DNA from: Gammaproteobacteria bacterium
GTDB lineage: Bacteria > Pseudomonadota > Gammaproteobacteria > Chromatiales > Chromatiaceae
Assembly: GCA_024206335.1 (NCBI GenBank)
Contig: JAAGZL010000396.1
Span: forward strand, 1 to 48,470
DNA length: 48,470 nt
Direction of reading: 5' to 3'
Both the position numbers and the translations under genes were made by a program. Under the pieces are notes generated by a model. That model worked only from the letters and a program-made list of their open reading frames with translations, had not been told where the DNA came from and did not search any database. Within the stretch, counting starts at the first letter, position 1; every line of letters begins with the position of its first letter. Of this stretch, positions 43,021-48,470 are shown one piece after another.

Positions 43021-43473
43021 CTAAGCCCAGTGCACCAGATGATGCTCCGGGTCATCCGCCTCGGTTTCACAGACAACCCGGCCCCGGATGGAGTTTCCTG
43101 ATGTCACTACAGTATCATCGGTGCCGGATATGAGGGGGTGCCACTCTGGTAGCTCGCTCCCCTCGGCCAGCACCCGGTAGGCGCAGGTGGATGGCAGCCA
43201 GTATGGATCTTTCAGTAGCTCCGGGGTGACCGACAGGCAGTCCGGGACATTTGTAGATCTGTTGGGGTAATCGCTGCAACGGCAGTGGTCCTGATCCAGG
43301 TATCTGCACACGATATTGGTGGTAAATATCTCACCCGACTCTTCATCCTCAATCCGGTGCAGGCAACACTTGGCGCAGCCGTCGCACAGGGATTCCCACT
43401 CCTCCTGCGTCAATGCATTGAGGGGTTTCTGTTTCCAGAATTCGGGCGCTGTTTTAGGTGTTGGCTGTCTCAT
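43021..43473 (-). CDS. UPF0260/YcgN-like cysteine-cluster protein
   Basis: The 150-aa protein begins MRQPTPKTAPEFWKQKPL and carries CDGCAKCCLHRIEDEESGE and later CRYLD, CRCSDY and CLSVTPE, the CxxCxxCC-type set of the YcgN/YkgJ family. This family probably binds zinc or an Fe-S cluster; its role is unknown. ATG 43473 is preferred to the longer frame at 43605, because homologues start with this W/P-rich segment and the upstream codons look non-coding. Confidence 0.85.
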   Translation of the reverse strand: MRQPTPKTAPEFWKQKPLNALTQEEWESLCDGCAKCCLHRIEDEESGEIFTTNIVCRYLDQDHCRCSDYPNRSTNVPDCLSVTPELLKDPYWLPSTCAYRVLAEGSELPEWHPLISGTDDTVVTSGNSIRGRVVCETEADDPEHHLVHWA

Positions 43474-43776
43474 AATCTGCCGCCATTCTAACCTGTTTTG
43501 TGGCCAATGGCCTCTTCTGAGGGGTGGTATGCGGCTGTTTTTTATTGCTTTATCTAATTCTGTGTATTGGAGATTAATCCCCTTTGCCCCTGAATATATG
43601 CACAAGGAGATCCGGTGGCTGGTAACTGCAGGATAATTAAGGGAATGTTGATCTGAGTTCCATAGAAGATGTGTTGTAAGTCATTGATTCTTCAGGAATA
43701 CAGACGGACTGTACAAAAAATGCACAATTTGTTTATGGGTTAACTGTGGCGCGGTCTTGGGCTGAATTGATGAGCT

Positions 43777-43811
43777 TTTTCCACAACTTTATCCACAGGA
43801 TCTGTGGACAA
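43777..43811. promoter_or_regulatory. Cluster of DnaA-box-like sites
   Basis: Within 35 bp lie TTTTCCACA (43777-43785), the perfect strong DnaA box TTATCCACA (43789-43797), and TGTGGACAA on the plus strand (43803-43811), which is TTGTCCACA in reverse. The 452-bp gap 43474-43925 otherwise holds no gene I can support. It may be a DnaA-titration or regulatory site ahead of ogt. Confidence 0.55.
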
Positions 43812-43925
43812 AAATTTTTCCCATTTGTGCTCAATCCAGAGTCATTCGTCCTGGTGTCGGCTGGCGCCGATGAGAAAAGTGTATTCCACTGTAAAAAGCC
43901 TTCCTGAACATGTACATTGTTGAAT

Positions 43926-44405
43926 ATGTCTAGTGGCAGAGAGTTCCAGTTTGTATCTGACAGTCCCATCGGACCTCTGGGGGTGACCCTGATGCATGGC
44001 CGTGTGCAGGGGGTTGAGTTCCTGGATCGCCGCTCCAAACCCTTTGCCTCTGATGATCCGGCTGCGTTGGAGGCACAGCGGCAGTTGCAGCGCTATTTTC
44101 GGGACAACGCTGTCGGGTTCTCACTCCCACTGCAACTCCTTGGTACCGATTTCCAGAAGCGTGTTTGGCATGCCCTGACCCGGATCAGCAGAGGGCGTGT
44201 ACGCACCTACGGGGAGATTGCCAGCGAGTTGAATACCAGCCCCAGGGCGGTGGGAAATGCCTGCCGCGCAAACCCGGTGCCACTGCTGGTTCCCTGTCAC
44301 CGGGTAATCTCGGCCAGTGGTATTGGCGGCTTTGCCGGCGCTACCCGGGGGCGGCATCTGGAGATTAAACGTTGGCTGCTGCAACATGAGGGTGTCTGTT
44401 TGTGA
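43926..44405 (+). CDS. ogt: O6-alkylguanine-DNA alkyltransferase
   Basis: The 159-aa protein has the methyl-acceptor motif LLVPCHRVISASG and the helix-turn-helix RTYGEIASELNTSPRAVGNACRANP of Ogt/MGMT. It reverses O6-methylguanine in DNA by irreversible transfer to its Cys. ATG 43926 is used; a TTG three codons earlier is possible. Its end overlaps xerD by 4 bases, so the two are co-transcribed downstream of the DnaA-box cluster. Confidence 0.93.
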   Translation: MSSGREFQFVSDSPIGPLGVTLMHGRVQGVEFLDRRSKPFASDDPAALEAQRQLQRYFRDNAVGFSLPLQLLGTDFQKRVWHALTRISRGRVRTYGEIASELNTSPRAVGNACRANPVPLLVPCHRVISASGIGGFAGATRGRHLEIKRWLLQHEGVCL

Positions 44406-45304
44406 AGCCACAGGCGGGTGCAGCGGTGATTGAACAGTTTTCCGACGCCCTGTGGATGGAGCGTGGGCTCAGCCAGAACACCCTCTCTGCCTATCAATCT
44501 GACCTGAACAAATTTGCCCTGTGGCTGGAGTCAAACCGGTCGCGCCAACTATTGCAGGCGGAGCGGGAAGATCTGTTGGAGTATCTGGCGGAGCAATCAA
44601 AAAAATCATACAAGCCCAGGTCTGCCGCCCGGCTCTTGTCTTGTCTGCGCCAGTTTTATCAGCACGCCCTGCGTGAAGGCTGGGTTGATATCGACCCCAG
44701 CAGTCGCATTGACGCCCCAAAGCTGGGACGGCCGTTGCCCAAGTCGCTCATCGAACAGGAGGTGGAGTCCCTGCTAGCGGCACCGGATCTGGAGAACCCG
44801 GAGGGATTTCGTGATCGTGCCATGCTGGAGGTGCTATACGCCACCGGCCTGCGTGTGTCTGAACTGGTGGGGCTCAGGTTGGAACAGGTGGGGCTGGCCC
44901 AGGGTGTGGTGCGGGTGGTGGGTAAGGGGGATAAAGAGCGGTTGGTGCCTCTGGGTGAAGATGCCGTTGACTGGCTGGAGAGATTTCTGGCCGGCGTTAG
45001 ACCGGGGCTTCTGAGGGGGCGGTTCTGCAATGAGATCTTTCCCACCAGACGCGGAGCCGGAATGACCCGGCAGGCCTTCTGGTATCGGATAAAAAAACAT
45101 GCCGTGACCGCAGGCATTAACAAACCACTGTCGCCCCACACTCTGCGTCACGCCTTTGCCACTCACCTGCTGAATCACGGCGCCGATCTGCGGGTGGTGC
45201 AGATGCTATTGGGGCATAGCGATCTATCCACCACCCAGATCTACACCCATGTGGCCCGGGAACGCCTCAAGACTCTCCATGCAATGCACCATCCACGGGG
45301 GTGA
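44402..45304 (+). CDS. xerD: Tyrosine recombinase XerD
   Basis: The 300-aa protein has the SAM-like N-terminal domain (LWMERGLSQNTLSAYQSDL). The catalytic domain has all residues: Arg in YATGLRVSELVGL, Lys in VVGKGDKERLVPL, HTLRHAFATHLL (HxxR), MLLGHSDLSTTQIYTHV (His and Tyr). This is the XerD pattern for dimer resolution at dif with XerC and FtsK. GTG start 44402. Full-length. Confidence 0.94.
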   Translation: MKPQAGAAVIEQFSDALWMERGLSQNTLSAYQSDLNKFALWLESNRSRQLLQAEREDLLEYLAEQSKKSYKPRSAARLLSCLRQFYQHALREGWVDIDPSSRIDAPKLGRPLPKSLIEQEVESLLAAPDLENPEGFRDRAMLEVLYATGLRVSELVGLRLEQVGLAQGVVRVVGKGDKERLVPLGEDAVDWLERFLAGVRPGLLRGRFCNEIFPTRRGAGMTRQAFWYRIKKHAVTAGINKPLSPHTLRHAFATHLLNHGADLRVVQMLLGHSDLSTTQIYTHVARERLKTLHAMHHPRG

Positions 45305-45313
45305 GAAGTGACC

Positions 45314-45330
45314 GTTTGCCCAGTGGGCAA
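45314..45330. repeat. Hairpin just after xerD
   Basis: TTTGCCC-AGT-GGGCAAA forms a 7-bp stem with a 3-nt loop, 10 bp after the xerD stop. TTTGCCCAGTG recurs at 45444-45454 without the second arm. It has no T-run, so termination would be weak. Confidence 0.45.
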
Positions 45331-45332
45331 AT

Positions 45333-45394
45333 GCAGCGCTTCGAACGACCGGCCAGGGAAGGCCGGGCCGGAATATATCACCAGGGATGGTTTG
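45333..45394 (+). repeat. 62-bp direct repeat, copy 1
   Basis: This copy runs from GCAGCGCTTCGAACGACC to GGTTTG and matches 45532-45593 at 60 of 62 positions. It holds the small palindrome CCGGCC-AGGGAA-GGCCGG. The 413-bp gap 45305-45717 consists mainly of this repeat pair, the hairpins around it, and 124 bp of unremarkable sequence before yajQ. Confidence 0.8.
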
Positions 45395-45460
45395 CGCCGT
45401 AGTGGTATCCAGGCCACTTTAGATAAACAGTGCCAGGAACGAGTTTGCCCAGTGAGCACT

Positions 45461-45481
45461 AAAACCGCCGGGAGCGGTTTT
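45461..45481. terminator. Possible bidirectional hairpin terminator
   Basis: AAAACCGC-CGGGA-GCGGTTTT is a perfect 8-bp stem with a 5-nt loop. It has an A-run before and a T-run at its end, so it could terminate transcription from xerD or from the other direction. It sits between the two 62-bp repeats and could instead be part of the repeat unit. Confidence 0.5.
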
Positions 45482-45531
45482 GATCGGCGTAGCCGACCCG
45501 GAGGGTGGAAATCAGGATGGTTTTCATAAAC

Positions 45532-45593
45532 GCAGCGCTTCGAACGACCGGCCAGGGAAGGCCAGGCCGGAATATATCACCAGGGAGGGTTTG
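45532..45593 (+). repeat. 62-bp direct repeat, copy 2
   Basis: This is the second copy of the unit at 45333-45394, 199 bp downstream, with two substitutions (G to A inside the palindrome, T to G near the end). The palindrome is partly broken here. The sequence between copies includes the AAAACCGC hairpin and GGCGTAGCCGACC. Confidence 0.8.
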
Positions 45594-45717
45594 TACCGCA
45601 GTGCGTCAATCTACTGGCCAGCACAGACTGCGCAGGAATCCAGCTCTCCTCGTTTCCCTCCTAATGTGTTAGCCTTGCGCGATTCGTAATTTGAACCGGA
45701 TGGTTGGGAGCTGGGTT

Positions 45718-46200
45718 ATGCCTTCATTTGATATTGTTTCAGAGGTGGATCTGCAAGAGGTGCGCAACGCCGTAGACCAGGCCAATCGTGAGGTTGGTAC
45801 CCGTTTTGACTTCAAGGGAGTGGACGCTAAATTCGAGCAGACGGATGCTGAGATCAAGCTGACTGCGGAACAGGAGTTCCAGTTAAATCAGATGATGGAT
45901 ATTTTGCGGCAAAAACTTGTCAAACGAAAGGTCGATATAGCGAGCATGGACATCAAGGAGCCTGAGACCGCACTTAATGCCGCTAGGCAGCAGGTGATTA
46001 TCAAGCAGGGAATTGATAGTGATACCGCCAAAAAGATGGTGAAAAGCATCAAGGGAAGCAAACTCAAGGTCCAGGCGCAGATTCAGGGTGAACAGGTACG
46101 TGTTACCGGCAAGAAAAGGGATGACCTGCAGCAGGTGATCTCGTTTCTTCGGGAGGCAGAGTTCGATCTGCCGCTTCAGTTTAATAATTTTCGGGATTAA
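45718..46200 (+). CDS. yajQ: YajQ family nucleotide-binding protein
   Basis: The 160-aa protein has [21 protein letters not shown] and [12 protein letters not shown] at the start. [22 protein letters not shown] in the middle and a C-terminal [13 protein letters not shown] are the YajQ end motif. Some relatives bind cyclic di-GMP and act as effectors in virulence or phage control; others bind RNA or nucleotides. ATG 45718 has GGGAG upstream. It precedes a DsbA-like gene by 3 bp. Confidence 0.92.
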   Translation: MPSFDIVSEVDLQEVRNAVDQANREVGTRFDFKGVDAKFEQTDAEIKLTAEQEFQLNQMMDILRQKLVKRKVDIASMDIKEPETALNAARQQVIIKQGIDSDTAKKMVKSIKGSKLKVQAQIQGEQVRVTGKKRDDLQQVISFLREAEFDLPLQFNNFRD

Positions 46201-46203
46201 GCA

Positions 46204-47214
46204 ATGAAAAAAGTGATAGTTCTTGGCCTTGCCATGTTGTTTGTACAGGCCGTCGCAGTAGCCGGTAGTCCGGTGTTACCCAACGAAGATAGTGTGATTG
46301 GCACGGTTGACGGCAAGGATGTCACCTTAGGTGAAATACAGACCAGGGATATCCATGAGCTGCGCAAGAGACTGTTCAAGGAGATCGAGAACGCCTTTAT
46401 CTCAGAGGCAATCAATCGCCTGAAGACGACTGATAAGGGGTTTGCGGATATTGCCCTACCAGAGATGAAAGAGTCAGAGGTACGTAAGTTCTATGATGAT
46501 AATAGTCTGGCGCAACGCGGCAGTTATGAGCAGCTGGCGCCGCAAATCAGGCAGTATCTGACCCAGATGATGCAGGCGCGGGTTGAGTACAATCTCTATA
46601 AGATTGCTGGAGAGAAGGGTAAGGTGTCCAGCGGAATGGTCAGCCCGGGAGATTTTGTTGTAACGGCTCCGGTAGGTAGCGCATTTATCCATGGCGCTGC
46701 AGACGGTTCTGTGATGGTGCTGGAGTTTTCAGATTTTCAATGTCCATTCTGCAAGAAGGTCAGGCCAACCATCCGGAATCTGGTGAAACAGTACGGTGAC
46801 CGGGTGGCCTTTGGTTATCGCCATCTGCCGCTCTCCAGTCATCGGGAGGCAGATGAGTCTGCGGTTGCCACGGAGTGTGCCCGTGAACAGGGTAAATTTT
46901 TACAGATGCATGGCCGCCTGTACCAGCAGCAGTCAAACCAGTCGGTGGCGGAGTTGAAGAAGCTTGCCCGGGAGATAGGGGTTGCAGACCTGGATAAATT
47001 CAACTCATGCCTGGATGAGGATAGGTACCGTGCACAGGTGAACCAGGACATGGAAGTGGCGGCATCGCTGGGAATCTCCGGAACGCCTGCCTTTGTTGTG
47101 GGGAGATATGATAGCGCCAAGGGTGTGGTTGAAGGTGAAATCCTGTCTGGTGCCCAGCCACTTGATATATTTGCCAAGACCCTGCAGAAATACCTGCCCA
47201 ACGGTGGTAAATAA
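46204..47214 (+). CDS. DsbA-family thioredoxin-fold protein, exported
   Basis: The 336-aa protein begins with a signal peptide (MKKVIVLGLAMLFVQAVAVA). A helical N-terminal region follows (about 30-140; GTVDGKDVTLGEIQTRDI recalls the start of SurA/parvulin chaperone domains). The DsbA/DsbG-like domain has LEFSDFQCPFCKK (CPFC at 180-183) and the cis-proline loop ISGTPAFVVG. It would act as a periplasmic thiol-disulfide oxidoreductase or holdase. It may be co-transcribed with yajQ. Confidence 0.88.
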   Translation: MKKVIVLGLAMLFVQAVAVAGSPVLPNEDSVIGTVDGKDVTLGEIQTRDIHELRKRLFKEIENAFISEAINRLKTTDKGFADIALPEMKESEVRKFYDDNSLAQRGSYEQLAPQIRQYLTQMMQARVEYNLYKIAGEKGKVSSGMVSPGDFVVTAPVGSAFIHGAADGSVMVLEFSDFQCPFCKKVRPTIRNLVKQYGDRVAFGYRHLPLSSHREADESAVATECAREQGKFLQMHGRLYQQQSNQSVAELKKLAREIGVADLDKFNSCLDEDRYRAQVNQDMEVAASLGISGTPAFVVGRYDSAKGVVEGEILSGAQPLDIFAKTLQKYLPNGGK

Positions 47215-47250
47215 GTTGAGCCATCCGGCGTAAAGCGGCATCATTTGATC

Positions 47251-47283
47251 AGCAACAGGCGTCCCCAGTGGGTGCCTGTTGCT
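47251..47283 (+). terminator. Hairpin after the DsbA-like gene
   Basis: AGCAACAGGC and GCCTGTTGCT are a perfect 10-bp inverted repeat, with an inner CCC-AGT-GGG stem, 37 bp after the stop. No strong T-run follows directly, so Rho-independent termination is uncertain. The rest of the 426-bp gap 47215-47640 contains nothing I can identify. Confidence 0.5.
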
Positions 47284-47640
47284 GGTTGTTGATCCGTTTT
47301 CCTGGCGCATGGTAATAACAAACAGTACGTCTATAAGTTTATTAAAACGATCCCATCCAATGTGATAGCGCTGGTTTTGAACCTAATTCCCCCGGTTTCG
47401 CCCCTAAACTGTGCGCCCCTTACCAGTTTCAACCAGAAATATGGTAGAGAATCTAAATAAATCCTGGGTCGGTGCCGAAATAACCGGTGTCTAGCGCAGG
47501 TTATGGATAACTAACAATAAAGAGTGCTCCTGATTTGTACCCGGATGGTCGCTACGCACGCTTTTGCTGCTTGCGATCAATGCCAAATGGACTCAAACTC
47601 GATTGGTCTAAGCATTAACCTGAGGTTTGAATAACAATAT

Positions 47641-48420
47641 ATGGATGCAGGCACAACCAGCGGGGGCGTGGCATCAGTGCAGTTCGAGATAGTGACCCGA
47701 ACGGATGTTGGGCGAAAACGTGAGCACAACGAGGATCGGCTTGCGGCCTATCCCGAGGTGGGCCTGGCAGTGTTGGCCGATGGTATGGGCGGGTATAACG
47801 CCGGGGAGATAGCCAGTCAACTGGTTATAGATACAGTTGCTGCACAGCTTCTCCCAATACTTAATGAGGATGCAAGATCGGTAGGGTCAGGGGAGATAGC
47901 CTCAGCAGTCAAGGTGTCGAATCTGGCAATATTTGATGCGGTGGAGCAGGATGCGGATCTGCATGGCATGGGCACCACCGTCGTACTCGCCATGTTCCAG
48001 GGTCGACAGGCACTATTTGCCCATGTGGGTGATTCCCGCCTATATAGATACAGGGATGGGGCATTGGAGCAGCTTACATCGGATCACTCCATGTTGCAGG
48101 AGCTTTTGGATCAGGGGATGTTTGCAACTGAAGAGGAGGCGATTGATGCCGGTGTTCCCGGGTCAGTGCTGACCCGAGGGCTTGGGGTCGATCCTGAGGT
48201 TGAGGTGGACATAGGAACGGAGGAGTTACAGGATGGCGATATCTTTCTTCTCTGTTCGGATGGCCTAAGTGGGATGATACCGGATGAGGCCATCAGCTCG
48301 GTGCTGGACTCTTTAACCGAGGACCTGTCGTCAGCAGCAGACCTGCTGATTAAGCTGGCACTGGAGAATGGTGGCAAGGATAACGTATCTTTGATCTTGG
48401 CGCGCAATCAGGCCGGATAG
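47641..48420 (+). CDS. PP2C-family protein serine/threonine phosphatase
   Basis: The 259-aa protein has the PP2C motifs: VGRKREHNEDRL, LAVLADGMGGYNAGE (metal Asp), GMGTTVVLAMF, FAHVGDSRLYRYRDG, FLLCSDGLSGMI and GGKDNVSLIL. This is the short Stp1/PrpC type without membrane or sensor domains; it dephosphorylates Ser/Thr on targets of Hanks-type kinases or on FHA/type VI secretion components. Such phosphatases often sit beside a Ser/Thr kinase, which may follow outside the window. Confidence 0.93.
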   Translation: MDAGTTSGGVASVQFEIVTRTDVGRKREHNEDRLAAYPEVGLAVLADGMGGYNAGEIASQLVIDTVAAQLLPILNEDARSVGSGEIASAVKVSNLAIFDAVEQDADLHGMGTTVVLAMFQGRQALFAHVGDSRLYRYRDGALEQLTSDHSMLQELLDQGMFATEEEAIDAGVPGSVLTRGLGVDPEVEVDIGTEELQDGDIFLLCSDGLSGMIPDEAISSVLDSLTEDLSSAADLLIKLALENGGKDNVSLILARNQAG

Positions 48421-48470
48421 TAGTGCTGGATGATGATTCAGATGGCAATTGATAGAGTATTTACCGGAGA

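Noticed and set aside
43474-43925. Chromosomal replication origin
   Set aside because: DnaA boxes are present but there are few of them, no AT-rich 13-mers were recognised, and the neighbours are not dnaA, dnaN, gidA or mioC.
1-48470. CRISPR arrays, tRNA or rRNA genes, complete insertion sequences
   Set aside because: No regularly spaced repeats, cloverleaf-like sequence, conserved rRNA stretch or intact transposase was seen.

Overview
The window is a gammaproteobacterial chromosome segment of moderate GC. Gene content supports this: a YegQ/TrhP U32 protein, XerD, YajQ, a YcgN-type UPF0260 protein, SixA and a YugP-like protease. It is dominated by a [NiFe]-hydrogenase locus of about 24 kb (roughly 14.8-39.2 kb). 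The set of uptake hydrogenase, H2 sensor and HypX suggests a facultatively chemolithotrophic organism, for example a sulfur-oxidising or Chromatiales-like gammaproteobacterium. That placement is inference; no rRNA or tRNA gene is visible.

Left flank (1-14.7 kb). A partial SLC13-type permease and a small stress-protein-like gene lie on the minus strand behind a near-perfect sigma-54 promoter. Divergent to them is a histidine kinase (frameshifted as sequenced) plus NtrC-type regulator. Two related 17-bp palindromes sit between, so this looks like a complete two-component/sigma-54 circuit. Then follow a CheY-like protein, an MltB-like transglycosylase, a hemerythrin-GGDEF protein, a CofD-like protein divergent from SixA, an ECF sigma factor with a membrane-anchored partner, TrhP, and a compact lipoprotein-lipoprotein-NlpC/P60-HIT cluster.

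Hydrogenase locus. A sigma-54 promoter at 14860-14875 precedes hybO-hybA-hybB-hybC-hybD-hybG(hypC-like)-hybE and a nickel permease. A second sigma-54 promoter at 22309-22324 precedes hupK-hypA-hypB-hypC-hypD-hypE-hypX-hupR(hoxA)-hupT(hoxJ)-hupU-hupV. HupUV should sense H2 and act through HupT on HupR. Both promoters carry a TTG-N5-CAA-like site centred about 125 bp upstream of the predicted start, which ties structural genes, maturation genes and sensor into one regulon. hypF completes the set, but it is cut off from hupV by a 2.5-kb insertion carrying an AbiEi/AbiEii-type toxin-antitoxin pair and the decayed C-terminal half of a lambda-type integrase.

Right flank (39.2-48.5 kb). It holds a rubrerythrin-like protein and a sigma-54 activator with a four-cysteine PAS-like domain. 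Divergent from the activator is a 46-residue membrane protein with its own sigma-54 promoter and three CGTTMAC boxes, followed by a prepilin-like protein. Next come a YugP-like protease with a YcgN-like protein, a cluster of DnaA-box-like sequences, ogt-xerD, a pair of 62-bp repeats, yajQ, a DsbA-like thioredoxin and a PP2C phosphatase.

All coordinates and motifs were read by eye. Family assignments rest on recognised motifs and gene order, not on database searches.
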